Assembly (NCBI RefSeq): GCF_022761115.1
Contig: NZ_JAKWJS010000004.1
Coordinates: 248,001 to 312,000, forward strand
Direction: 5' to 3'
Origin: Dyella sp. RRB7
Lineage (GTDB): Bacteria > Pseudomonadota > Gammaproteobacteria > Xanthomonadales > Rhodanobacteraceae
Length of the DNA stretch: 64,000 bases
In this document: positions 55,539 to 64,000 of the stretch, one piece after another
Position numbering within the stretch: the stretch's first letter is position 1
Layout of the letters: every line of letters starts with the position of its first letter
The notes under the pieces: generated by a model
Told to the model about the DNA's origin: nothing
Databases searched by the model: none
What the model saw: only the letters and a program-made list of their open reading frames with translations
Program-made: the position numbers and the translations under genes

Positions 55539-58376
55539 ATGAATATGGGTATGCAGGGCTTGCGGTACCGCCGCGCGGCGGTGCTGGTGTGGCTGGCGCT
55601 GGGCTTGGGCGCGTGCGGTGGCGGTGGCGGCAACGTCAAATCGACCCAGACGCCGCCGACACCACCGGTGACGCCGCCATCAACGCCGCCGTCGACGCCA
55701 CCCTCGTCGTCCAGCGTGGCCCAGCCTCCCGTGGATGCCCAGCTGACCCTCACCCATGCCAGTGCGGCGCATGCGGCCGGCTATACCGGCGCCGGGGTCA
55801 CCATCGGCGTGGTCGATACCGGCGTCATGGCCACCCAGCCAGCGCTGGCGGGCCGGGTGATCAAGGAATTGACCTACGTCAATTCGACGACCAACAACCT
55901 CGCTGTCGACGACGCGAACGGACATGGCACCTATGTGGCGGAAATCGCCGCGGGTGCGTCGTTCGGGCAGTTCGTCGGTGGCATCGCGCCGGGGGCGGAC
56001 ATCGTCTCGGCACGCATCATCGACGACAACGCGCCCGACGATAACGGCTCCACCACCACGACCACGGTGACCAGCTCGGACAACATCTCACTGAGCCAGG
56101 TCAACGCCGACCTGATCGCCAATGGCGTGAAGGTGATGAACAACTCCTGGAGCGTGGCGAACTGGAGTTCGACCGACACCGCCACCACGCAGAGCTATCA
56201 CGACGCCTACAACACTTTCATCAACTCGTGGGGCGGCCTGGTGGTGTTTGCCGCGGGCAACGATTCGCAGGCCAATCCCAATACGCTGGCCTCGCTGCCC
56301 AGCCTGGCGCCGGACCTGGAGAAGGGCTGGCTGACCGTGGTGGCGATCAACAGCAACAACCCCACGCAACTGGATAGCTATTCCAACCAGTGCGGCGTCG
56401 CGATGAACTATTGCTTGGGGGCTCCCGGCGACGTCATCGTCAGTGGCAAGAGCGACACCAGCACCGCCAACGAGACCTACTGGATTGTCGAAGGCACGTC
56501 GCTGGCCGCGCCACAGGTTTCCGGTGCCGCCGCACTGGTGTGGCAGGCCTATCCCTACTTCACCAACGACCTTGTACGACAGACCCTGTTGGGCACGGCC
56601 GACCCGCTGGGTGGTTCGCAGCCCAACCCCACCTTCGGTTATGGCGAACTGGATGTGGCCAAGGCGGTGAACGGTCCCGAGCAATTCAATTGGGGCGATG
56701 TCACGGTCAGCTTCAGCGGGACGTCCAACTGGAACAACCCCATCTCCGGCGCGGGTGGCCTGATCAAGCAAGGCACCGGCACGTTGACCCTCACCCAGCC
56801 CTCCACTTACACCGGCCTCACCCAGGTACAGGGCGGCATGCTGGTGGCCAACTCGCTGGCTTCCAGCGTGAGCATCGGCGCACAAGGCGTGTTGAGCAGC
56901 ACGCCAACGATCGGTGGCTCGGTCACCAATGCGGGCGTGCTGGCGGTGGGCAGTACCAATGTCACCGTGGGCGGCAATTACCTCCAGCAGGGCGCGGGGC
57001 GCCTGGCCGTGTCGTTGGGTTCGGCGTTGCAGGTCACCGGCACGGCGAGTCTTGCCGGGGGCGATCTGTACGTCACCGGCGCGAACCAGGGATACCAGGC
57101 CAACGCACATACCGATGTATTGACGGCCAAAGGCGGCCTCACCGGTACGTTCTCCGCGCTCAACGAGGCCACGGGGGTGTTGCTCACCGCGTCGCTCAAT
57201 TACGACGCCAACGATGCCTGGTTGAACGTCAGCCAGGTACAGGCCACGGCGGTGACCGGGGCGACCTACACCCCGGCCTCCTTCGCGGCAGCCCAACGCG
57301 TGGATGCGGCCTTCAGCCAGATCAATGCCCAGACGGGGCAGGGTGGCACCACCAGCGGAGCGGTGCCGACATCGTTCGTCAACGGCGCGGCGAGCCTGCA
57401 GCAGACCGCCACGGCCAGCGCGCTGCAGCAGTCGCTGTCGAGCCTCTCGGGACAATTGCACGCAGCCAGCGCCGCCATGACCTTCGACGCCATGGATGCC
57501 GGCACGCGCGCGCTTTCCAGCCGTTTCGACCAGCTCGGCGATGCATCGACCGTGGGCGGCTGGACCCAGACACTCGGCGACTACGGCAGCATGAGTCGCA
57601 GCGGCTACGACCATGTCGGCTACGACCTGAGCGGCTGGATGGTGGGACAGGACCGCCGCTTCGGCAGCAATGCCGTGCTTGGTTTTGCGGTCAGCCAGAG
57701 CCAGAACCTGGGGCGCCTCGATGAGTTTGCCGACCAGGGCCAGAGCCGTGCCGTCGAGGGCATGCTCTACGGCGGCCTGGTGGAGAACCAGTGGTACGCG
57801 CTGGGGCGCCTTGGTGTTGGCAGCTATCGCGAGGACATGCGCCGCCACCTCGAGCTGGGCAGCGATGTGGAAAGCGTGGCCAGCGACACCAACGGGCGCT
57901 ATGACATCGCCTATGGCGAGAGTGGCTACCGCCTGTCGCTGGGTGGCCTGCAGGTCACCCCATACCTCAACCTGCAGTACGCGAATATCCAGACCGATGG
58001 CTTCGATGAGCTGGGTGGCGACGGCTTTGGCCTCAAGGCAGCCTCGCAAACAGTGCAGCGCTGGCAGGCGGGTGCCGGCCTGCGCGCCGGCCATGACTGG
58101 TCGCTGGCCGGTGGCGGCAGCCTGAGCGTGCAAACGCATCTGCTGTGGCAACGCGCCTTCAGCATGCGTGGCGACGTGCTCGATGCCAGCTTTGCCGTGC
58201 TCAACCAATGGGCGCCGGTGAGCGGCATCGGCCTGTCGCGCTATGGCGGCGATGCCGGCATGAGCCTGGACTGGATCATGTCGCGGCGTTCCACCCTGTC
58301 ACTCGGCCTCGACCAATACGTGGCCCAGCATGACCACGGCAAGATGGACACGCTGAACTATCGCCTGTCGTTCTGA
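55539..58376 (+). CDS. Lipoprotein subtilase autotransporter (first of a tandem pair)
   Basis: A 945-residue autotransporter. The signal peptide ends in a lipobox with C26 (LGLGAC), then a TPP-rich linker (about 38-58). The S8 peptidase domain has D93 (IGVVDTGV), H129 (ANGHGTYVAE), oxyanion N in VVFAAGNDS and S321 (VEGTSLAAPQVSGAAA). A passenger beta-helix starts with an autotransporter-associated strand (GAGGLIKQGTGTLTLT). The last 270 or so residues are a translocator barrel ending in LNYRLSF. Lipidated subtilase autotransporters such as NalP and SphB1 process other surface proteins. ATG 55539 was chosen; a GTG lies four codons earlier. Confidence 0.92.
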   Translation: MNMGMQGLRYRRAAVLVWLALGLGACGGGGGNVKSTQTPPTPPVTPPSTPPSTPPSSSSVAQPPVDAQLTLTHASAAHAAGYTGAGVTIGVVDTGVMATQPALAGRVIKELTYVNSTTNNLAVDDANGHGTYVAEIAAGASFGQFVGGIAPGADIVSARIIDDNAPDDNGSTTTTTVTSSDNISLSQVNADLIANGVKVMNNSWSVANWSSTDTATTQSYHDAYNTFINSWGGLVVFAAGNDSQANPNTLASLPSLAPDLEKGWLTVVAINSNNPTQLDSYSNQCGVAMNYCLGAPGDVIVSGKSDTSTANETYWIVEGTSLAAPQVSGAAALVWQAYPYFTNDLVRQTLLGTADPLGGSQPNPTFGYGELDVAKAVNGPEQFNWGDVTVSFSGTSNWNNPISGAGGLIKQGTGTLTLTQPSTYTGLTQVQGGMLVANSLASSVSIGAQGVLSSTPTIGGSVTNAGVLAVGSTNVTVGGNYLQQGAGRLAVSLGSALQVTGTASLAGGDLYVTGANQGYQANAHTDVLTAKGGLTGTFSALNEATGVLLTASLNYDANDAWLNVSQVQATAVTGATYTPASFAAAQRVDAAFSQINAQTGQGGTTSGAVPTSFVNGAASLQQTATASALQQSLSSLSGQLHAASAAMTFDAMDAGTRALSSRFDQLGDASTVGGWTQTLGDYGSMSRSGYDHVGYDLSGWMVGQDRRFGSNAVLGFAVSQSQNLGRLDEFADQGQSRAVEGMLYGGLVENQWYALGRLGVGSYREDMRRHLELGSDVESVASDTNGRYDIAYGESGYRLSLGGLQVTPYLNLQYANIQTDGFDELGGDGFGLKAASQTVQRWQAGAGLRAGHDWSLAGGGSLSVQTHLLWQRAFSMRGDVLDASFAVLNQWAPVSGIGLSRYGGDAGMSLDWIMSRRSTLSLGLDQYVAQHDHGKMDTLNYRLSF

Positions 58377-58642
58377 CACGGCACCACACGCCTTGCTTCC
58401 ACGTCCCGACGGGGAGCGTGGAGGGCTCGCGATAAAGCCCCGATAGGCCGGCTTGGGCTGCCCCAGGCTGGCGAGTGCTCCTGTTGTACGGGCCCCTGTT
58501 GCCCTTCAATCCATACGAACCGGCGTGGAAACTTTCCCCGCAAGGTTGTGCGAACATATCCTCAGGAGGCGCGGGCGGAGCCCGGAAGGGAAACGCCACG
58601 CCAGGATGCAATGGATCGCCCGGATGGGCGCAGGGGAAGGCT

Positions 58643-61576
58643 ATGGATAGTAGCTTGGGCGGACTGCGGTACCGCCAGGTTTCCGTGTTGGTATGGATGG
58701 CGCTGGGATTGAGCGCTTGCGGTGGAGGTGGTAACGGCAACGTCAAGCCGTCGCAACCTTATACGCCGCCAAGCCCTGGCTATACGCCCCCTGGATCCGG
58801 CTATACGCCCCCGACCAGTCCGCCGACAACACCACCCACTACACCTCCGACCACGCCACCCACCAGCCCACCCACCACCCCGCCGGCAAACCAGCCGCCG
58901 GCGGATGCGCAGCTGTCGATCACCCATACTTATGCGGCGCATGCCGCAGGCTTCGATGGCACGGGCATCACCATCGGCATCGTCGACACGGGCGTCATGC
59001 GCACCCATCCGGCGCTGGCCGGACGGGTGACGAAAGAGCTGATCTACATCGATCCGTCCACCAACAACACGGCCATCGACGACGTTATCGGCCATGGCAC
59101 CTGGGTGTCGGAAATCGCTGCGGGCAAGCCCTTCGACAAGTTCGCCGGCGGCATCGCCTCCGGTGCCAGCCTGGTGTCGGCGCGTATCATTTCGGACAAG
59201 GCGCCCGATGATGATGGCAAGACGCCGCCGTCCACGGTTACCAGCATCGATGCATCCCCGTTCAAGTCCATCAATGCCGACCTCATCAAGAACGGCGTGA
59301 AGGTCATGAACAACTCCTGGGGCGGCATCACCTGGAGTGCGTCCGATACGGCCACCACCCAAAGCTTCCACGACGCCTACAGCACCTACATCAATAGCTG
59401 GGGTGGGCTGGTGGTATTCGCCGCGGGCAATGACTCGCAGGCCAACCCCAGCACGATCGCTGCCTTGCCCAGCCTCCAGGGCGCCGCCGACCTCGAGAAA
59501 GGCTGGCTCACCGTGGTGGCGGTCAACAGCAACAATCCAACCCAGTTGGAGAGCTATTCCAACCAGTGCGGCGTCGCCATGAACTACTGCCTGGCAGCGC
59601 CGGGCGACGTGATCGTGAGCGGCAAGGACGACACGGCCAGCAAGCAAACCTATTGGATCGTGGAAGGCACTTCGCTGGCGGCCCCCCAGGTATCGGGCGC
59701 GGCGGCGCTGGTATGGCAGGCGTTCCCGTATTTCACCAACGACCAGGTTCGTCAGACCCTGCTGGGCACCGCCGACGATCTCGGCGCGCCCGGCGTGGAT
59801 CCGGTGTATGGCTATGGCCTGCTTGACGTGGGCAAGGCGGTGAAGGGGCCGGGCCGGTTCGACTGGGGCGACTTCGATGTCATCCTCAATACCAACTCCA
59901 CCTGGAGTAACCCCATCAGCGGCGCGGGCGGCCTGATCAAGGATGGCACCGGCACGCTGACGCTGACCAACACGCTTACCTACCAGGGCACCACGCGCGT
60001 CGTGCACGGCACGCTGTCGGCACCGGCCATTCCCGGGCCGTTGTATATCGACAACGTCGACGCCGTGATGCGTGATGCGCACAGCTTCGGCGCCGATGTG
60101 CAGAACACCGGCACGCTGGTCGTGGCCGGTGGTGACGTGCATGTCAGTGGCAGTTACTACCAGGGACTGGCCCCGACCAATGCGCAGAATGGGCGACTGG
60201 CGCTGGAATTGGGCTCGGCCTTGCGCGTCGATGGCAACGCGTTCCTCGCCGGTGGCGATCTCTACGTGATCGGCGCCAAGCAGGGCTACGTGGCCAACGC
60301 GCACACCGAGGTGCTGACGGCTACTGGTGGATTGACCGGGCAATTTTCGGGCCTCGATGTTGCCCAGGGCGTGCTGCTTAGCGCCACGCTCAACTACAAC
60401 AGCAGCAGCGCGTGGCTCAATGTGAGCCAGGTGCAGGCCAGCGCCGTCGCCGGCATGAACTACACCGCGGCCTCGTTCGGCGCGGCCCAGCGCGTGGACA
60501 ATGCCTTCAGCCAGATCAATGCGCAGGTCGCGCAGGCCGGCGGTGGCGGAGTTGGTGGTCCCGTGCCCACCGGCTTCGTCAACAGTGCTGCCAGCCTGCA
60601 ACAGACCGCATCCACCGCAGCATTGCAGCGCTCGCTGGAAAGCCTCTCGGGCCAGTTACACGCCGCCAGTGCGGAGATGACCTTCGAGGCCATCGACGCG
60701 GGCACGCGTGCGCTGTCCGATCATTTCGATGATCTCGTGACCACGCGCGCCACGGGAGGCTGGGCGCAGACCCTGGGCTATCACGGCAGCATGAGCCGCA
60801 GCGGCTATGGCGATGTGGGCTATGACCTCAGTGGCTGGATGGTCGGCCAGGATCGCCGCTTCGGCAGCAACGGCGTGTTCGGTTTTGCGGTCAGCCAAAG
60901 CCAGGGGTTGGGTCGTCTGGCCGAATACGCCGACCAGGGGCAAAGTCGCGCCGTCGAAGGCATGCTCTATGCCGGCTTCGTGCAGGATGCCTGGTACACC
61001 ATGGGACGCCTTGGTGTGGGCACCTACCGCGAAGACATGCGCCGCCACCTCGAACTGGGCAGCGACGTGGCGGGTGTCGCCAGCGACACCAACGGTCGCT
61101 ATGACGTGGCCTATGGCGAAAGCGGTTACCACGCTGCGCTCGGTGGCGTGCAGTTCACACCCTTCGCCAATCTGCAGTACGCCCGCATCGAGCGCGATGG
61201 CTTCAACGAGTTCGGCGGCGACGGATTTGGCCTGAAGTCGGCCTCGCAGACGGTGGAGCGCTGGCAGGCTGGCGTGGGCGTGCGTGCCGGACATACCTGG
61301 TCGCTGGCCGGTGGCGGCAGCCTGAGCCTGCAGGGTCGGTTGCAGTGGCAGCAGGCGTTTGCCACGCATGGCGATGTGTTCGACGCCAGCTTCACCGGGG
61401 TTGACCAGTGGGCACCGGTCGGCGGCATTGGCCTCTCGCGTTACCAGAGCCAGGCGGGACTCACCCTGGACTGGACCATGTCGGCCCGCTCCAGCCTGCA
61501 ATTCGGCATGGACCAGTACTTCGGACAACGCGGCGACGGCATGATGGGCATGCTCAACTACCGGCTGAATTTCTAG
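58643..61576 (+). CDS. Lipoprotein subtilase autotransporter (second of a tandem pair)
   Basis: A 977-residue paralogue of the preceding gene, similar along its whole length. C26 lies in the lipobox LGLSAC. A longer proline linker follows (about 39-86, with repeated TPP/TTPP units). The peptidase has D115 (IGIVDTGV), H151 (IGHGTWVSE) and S344 (VEGTSLAAPQVSG). The autotransporter strand is GAGGLIKDGTGTLTLT, and the barrel ends LNYRLNF. AGGGGAAGG lies just before ATG 58643. The 266-bp gap from the first gene suggests a separate promoter. Two active surface proteases with near-identical barrels imply a recent duplication with a diverging target or linker length. Confidence 0.92.
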   Translation: MDSSLGGLRYRQVSVLVWMALGLSACGGGGNGNVKPSQPYTPPSPGYTPPGSGYTPPTSPPTTPPTTPPTTPPTSPPTTPPANQPPADAQLSITHTYAAHAAGFDGTGITIGIVDTGVMRTHPALAGRVTKELIYIDPSTNNTAIDDVIGHGTWVSEIAAGKPFDKFAGGIASGASLVSARIISDKAPDDDGKTPPSTVTSIDASPFKSINADLIKNGVKVMNNSWGGITWSASDTATTQSFHDAYSTYINSWGGLVVFAAGNDSQANPSTIAALPSLQGAADLEKGWLTVVAVNSNNPTQLESYSNQCGVAMNYCLAAPGDVIVSGKDDTASKQTYWIVEGTSLAAPQVSGAAALVWQAFPYFTNDQVRQTLLGTADDLGAPGVDPVYGYGLLDVGKAVKGPGRFDWGDFDVILNTNSTWSNPISGAGGLIKDGTGTLTLTNTLTYQGTTRVVHGTLSAPAIPGPLYIDNVDAVMRDAHSFGADVQNTGTLVVAGGDVHVSGSYYQGLAPTNAQNGRLALELGSALRVDGNAFLAGGDLYVIGAKQGYVANAHTEVLTATGGLTGQFSGLDVAQGVLLSATLNYNSSSAWLNVSQVQASAVAGMNYTAASFGAAQRVDNAFSQINAQVAQAGGGGVGGPVPTGFVNSAASLQQTASTAALQRSLESLSGQLHAASAEMTFEAIDAGTRALSDHFDDLVTTRATGGWAQTLGYHGSMSRSGYGDVGYDLSGWMVGQDRRFGSNGVFGFAVSQSQGLGRLAEYADQGQSRAVEGMLYAGFVQDAWYTMGRLGVGTYREDMRRHLELGSDVAGVASDTNGRYDVAYGESGYHAALGGVQFTPFANLQYARIERDGFNEFGGDGFGLKSASQTVERWQAGVGVRAGHTWSLAGGGSLSLQGRLQWQQAFATHGDVFDASFTGVDQWAPVGGIGLSRYQSQAGLTLDWTMSARSSLQFGMDQYFGQRGDGMMGMLNYRLNF
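58757..58897 (+). repeat. Proline-codon tandem repeat in the second autotransporter linker
   Basis: This coding stretch is built of short CC-rich units: three GGCTATACGCCCCC-like units, then repeated ACACCACCC/ACGCCACCC-type 9-base units that encode TPP, TTPP and SPP. The equivalent linker of the first gene is about 25 residues shorter. Slippage could change its length in steps of three bases without breaking the frame. Confidence 0.6.
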
Positions 61577-61584
61577 GCGCGCCG

Positions 61585-61618
61585 CTTTTCCCCTCTCCCT
61601 TTCGGGGGAGGGGAAAAG
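61585..61618. terminator. Bidirectional hairpin between autotransporter and liuA
   Basis: CTTTTCCCCTCTCCC pairs with GGGGGAGGGGAAAAG (one G-T wobble) around TTTC. The A-rich and T-rich outer ends of the stem give U-rich tails in both directions. It lies between convergent genes that stop at 61576 and 61622. Confidence 0.75.
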
Positions 61619-61621
61619 GTC

Positions 61622-62779
61622 TTACGCCTTGCCGTGAAACAACTCGCGCCCGATCAGCATGCGGCGGATTTCATTGGTGCCGGCGCCGATCTCGTAGAGC
61701 TTCGCGTCGCGCAGCAGTCGGCCCGCGGGGTACTCGTTGATGTAGCCGTTGCCGCCCAGCGCCTGGATGGCTTCCAGCGCCACCTTCACCGCATTCTGCG
61801 AGGCATTGAGCAGGCACGCGGCGGGATCGATGCGCGACCTCACGTTGCTGTCGAACTGCTGCGCGACCATGTAGGCAAAGCCGCGCGACGACTGCAGCGC
61901 GGTGTACATGTCCGCCACCTTGCCCTGCATCAGCCCGAACGTGCCGATGGGCGCGTTGAACTGCTTGCGCTCGCGCACGTAGGGCAGGGTGATATCCATG
62001 GCCGACTGCATGATGCCGATGGGGCCGCCCGAGAGCACCAGGCGCTCGGTATCCAGGCCGCTCATCAGCACGCGCACGCCTTCGTTCACTTCGCCGACGA
62101 TGTTCTCGGCGGGAATCTCGCAATCCTCGAACACCAGTTCGCAGGTGTTGGAGCCGCGCATGCCGAGCTTGTCGAGCTTCTGCGCGGTACTGAAACCCGG
62201 CATGCCCTTCTCGACGATGAAGGCGGTCATGCAGCGGCTGCCGGCCGCGCGCGGGGCGGTGCGCATGTACACCAGCAGCACGTCGGCATCCGGGCCGTTG
62301 GTGATCCACATCTTCGAGCCATTGGCGACCCACACGTCGCCTTTCTTCTCGGCCCTGCAGCTCATCGAGCCGACCACGTCGGAACCGGCGCCCGGTTCGC
62401 TCATCGCCAGCGCGCCCACGTAGTCGCCCGAGCACAGCTTGGGGATGTACTTGCGGCGCTGCGCCTCGTTGCCGTTGTGGAAGATGTTCTGCACGCACAG
62501 GTTCGAATGCGCGCCATAGGACAGGCCCACCGAGCCGGACGCGCGCGAGATCTCTTCCATCGCCACCAGGTGGGCGAGAAAGCCCATGCCGCTGCCGCCG
62601 TAGGCCTCGGGAATGGTGATGCCGAGCAGGCCCATCTCGCCAAGCTTGCGCCACAGGTCGGGCGGGAACTGGTTTTCGCGATCGATGTGATGCGCGCGCG
62701 GGGCGATCTCCTTTTCGGCGAATGCGTGCACGCTCTCGCGCAACATATCGAGCTCTTCACCCAGCGGGAACGGACGCAT
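61622..62779 (-). CDS. liuA: Isovaleryl-CoA dehydrogenase
   Basis: A 385-residue FAD-dependent acyl-CoA dehydrogenase that oxidises isovaleryl-CoA, the first committed step of leucine catabolism after the ketoacid dehydrogenase. [20 protein letters not shown] and [16 protein letters not shown] form the FAD and substrate region. The catalytic glutamate sits in [16 protein letters not shown], the position specific to isovaleryl-CoA dehydrogenases rather than the C-terminal site of medium-chain enzymes. [20 protein letters not shown] and [14 protein letters not shown] complete the signature. ATG 62779 gives the standard start; the frame is open upstream. It is the first liu gene on the minus strand. 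Confidence 0.94.
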   Translation of the reverse strand: MRPFPLGEELDMLRESVHAFAEKEIAPRAHHIDRENQFPPDLWRKLGEMGLLGITIPEAYGGSGMGFLAHLVAMEEISRASGSVGLSYGAHSNLCVQNIFHNGNEAQRRKYIPKLCSGDYVGALAMSEPGAGSDVVGSMSCRAEKKGDVWVANGSKMWITNGPDADVLLVYMRTAPRAAGSRCMTAFIVEKGMPGFSTAQKLDKLGMRGSNTCELVFEDCEIPAENIVGEVNEGVRVLMSGLDTERLVLSGGPIGIMQSAMDITLPYVRERKQFNAPIGTFGLMQGKVADMYTALQSSRGFAYMVAQQFDSNVRSRIDPAACLLNASQNAVKVALEAIQALGGNGYINEYPAGRLLRDAKLYEIGAGTNEIRRMLIGRELFHGKA

Positions 62780-62867
62780 GCCTTGTACTCCAGAGAAACG
62801 AATCGGGCGAATGGTAACGCGCCCGACGTGACAACCCTTTGCGCGTCGCACCAAGCGGCGCGCGAGT

Positions 62868-64000
62868 TCAACCGCCGTGCAAGTCGTTCGCCAGCTCGGC
62901 CAGCCGGTCGCGCTGGGCAAGCACCTGGGCGAGTTGGCCCAGCACCAGTCGGGTGGTGTCGTCACCATCTTGGGTGGCGAGCACCCCGGTGAGCGAGGCA
63001 TTGCCGGCCACCGGCATGGCGTCGAGCCCGTTGGCCAACGCATCGGCGAGTTGCTCAAGTGCGTCGACGGCCAGCGTCCCGGCCTGTGTCACCGCCTCGC
63101 GCGCGGCGACGGCCGTGATGGCCTGCCGGTTCACGCCCAACGCCGAGAGCTGGCCCAGCAGCGTGTGGGCGGCGGCCAGAAAACGCAGCAGCACTTCACT
63201 GCCCCGCCGATGCTGCCCCGGTTCGCGCAGCATGTTGGCCAGCACGGTGCTCAGTGTCGCGTTGGCGTTGTGCGCGTCGCGGCGGGCCACGCGGTAGTCC
63301 AGGTCATCGCGTCGGCCGTCGAGGTACTGCGCGATGATGCGGGACAGATAGCGCGCATCGCTGCGCACCATGTCGGCCAGCACCTCATCGAAGCGGCGGC
63401 CCTGCCAGTCGGGCAGCACGAAATGCATCGCCAGCGCGGCAATGGTGGCGCCGATCAGCGTGTCGAGCAGCCGTGGCCGCATCACGTCGTAACCATTGCC
63501 TACCTGGTTGAAGCAAAGCACTACGAACAGCGTGATGGCGGCGGTGGCCGTGGGGTAGCGGCGCAGGCGCGTGGCGAAGAACATCACGCCCGACGCCACG
63601 ATCAGCGGCATCTGCCATGGCCCGAATGGCAGCAGGCGCAGCGTTATCCAGCCGAGCAGCAGTCCGATCACCGTGCCGCTCACCCGCTGCAACAGCCGTA
63701 ATCGCGTGGCTCCGTAGCTGGGTTGGCAAACCAGCAGTGTGGTCAGCAGAATCCAGTAGCCGTTGCGCGGATGGACCAGATGCAGCACGGCGTAGCCGAC
63801 CAGCAGCGCGATGGCCAGCCGCACCGCGTGACGGAAGCGGAACGAGCGCGGCGTCAGCTGTATGCGAATACGCCCCCAGGCCTCGCCGAGCGACAGGGGG
63901 GCGGGGTTTTGCAGCGCGCTTTCCGCGCCGGCGGCGGGCATGCCGGCGCGCGGTTCGCCCGCCAGCTGCGCCTGGATGGCAGACAGGTTGCTCACCAGGG
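62868..64000 (-). CDS. FUSC-family membrane protein, 5' end outside the window
   Basis: The C-terminal half (about 377 residues) of a second FUSC/YccS-like protein; the frame is open to the right edge, and the GTG at 63995 is unlikely to be the start. It contains the second membrane bundle: [60 protein letters not shown] and [17 protein letters not shown] helical cytoplasmic tail with leucine-rich pattern follows. It resembles YccS more than the FUSC protein at 13611-15695. It lies 88 bp upstream of liuA on the same strand. Confidence 0.88.
   Translation of the reverse strand, partial: LVSNLSAIQAQLAGEPRAGMPAAGAESALQNPAPLSLGEAWGRIRIQLTPRSFRFRHAVRLAIALLVGYAVLHLVHPRNGYWILLTTLLVCQPSYGATRLRLLQRVSGTVIGLLLGWITLRLLPFGPWQMPLIVASGVMFFATRLRRYPTATAAITLFVVLCFNQVGNGYDVMRPRLLDTLIGATIAALAMHFVLPDWQGRRFDEVLADMVRSDARYLSRIIAQYLDGRRDDLDYRVARRDAHNANATLSTVLANMLREPGQHRRGSEVLLRFLAAAHTLLGQLSALGVNRQAITAVAAREAVTQAGTLAVDALEQLADALANGLDAMPVAGNASLTGVLATQDGDDTTRLVLGQLAQVLAQRDRLAELANDLHGG

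Noticed and set aside
56088-58208. A 706-codon minus-strand frame opposite the first autotransporter
   Set aside because: It mirrors a gene with an intact catalytic triad and barrel. The same shadow appears opposite the paralogue at 58562-60601, as expected from duplicated DNA.
58757-58897. Possible CRISPR-like or intergenic tandem repeat
   Set aside because: The units keep the reading frame, lack unique spacers and encode a proline linker of a clear gene.
24294-62779. A genomic island bounded by integrase and attachment sites
   Set aside because: I see no integrase, transposase, tRNA or flanking direct repeats, and base composition looks even by eye apart from a few short AT-rich promoters.

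Overview
The window is GC-rich, densely coded DNA that looks like a chromosome segment of a Lysobacterales (Xanthomonadales) gammaproteobacterium, most likely a Rhodanobacteraceae relative such as Dyella, Luteibacter, Frateuria or Rhodanobacter. The pointers are a Xanthomonas-type arginine cluster with a fused acetylglutamate kinase/synthase followed by proBA, an Oar-like TonB receptor, subtilase autotransporters, and an unmodified EF-P paralogue. The genus is inference. I see no tRNA, rRNA, CRISPR array, insertion sequence or prophage gene.

Layout. 1-8629 (+): argG (cut by the left edge), a deacetylase of the ArgE/acetylcitrulline type, fused NAGK-NAGS, argC, argH, proB and proA, then an acyltransferase. 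9848-18106 (-): an NTF2-like secreted protein, a kynureninase / secreted protein / ACMSD operon (tryptophan catabolism), a FUSC membrane protein, a lipoprotein amidase, EfpL and a short-chain dehydrogenase. 18190-21637 (-): a tightly coupled run of three GNAT acetyltransferases, a YdeI-like protein and a secreted amidohydrolase. 21705-24149 (-): a LytS/LytTR-type two-component pair with a small secreted protein.

24294-62779 (-) carries a complete leucine/isovalerate degradation set in the order liuA - thiolase - liuB - liuC - liuD - liuE, but split into three blocks. The largest gap (about 22 kb) holds a ferrous-iron feoAB operon behind a good Fur box, a secreted phospholipase D-like protein, a Sel1-type protein, an HscC Hsp70 with an atypical J-protein lacking HPD, and a galactose/N-acetylgalactosamine utilisation locus. 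That locus has a DeoR regulator, an amidohydrolase, a class I aldolase, an AgaS-like SIS protein, two PfkB kinases, a TonB receptor, a clan GH-D glycosidase and a GH35 beta-galactosidase. A second gap holds two tandem lipoprotein subtilase autotransporters. The right edge cuts a second FUSC-family gene.

How the parts fit together: the galactosaminide locus can be read as outer-membrane uptake (TonB receptor), exo-glycosidases that release Gal and GalNAc, and a cytoplasmic route through galactosamine-6-phosphate and tagatose phosphates. It lacks an orthodox deacetylase and any inner-membrane permease inside the window. Its 58-bp divergent promoter is full of TTTC repeats resembling AgaR-type operators. 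The most interesting points are this locus, the collinear but interrupted liu genes, the HscC/J-protein pair and the tandem autotransporters.
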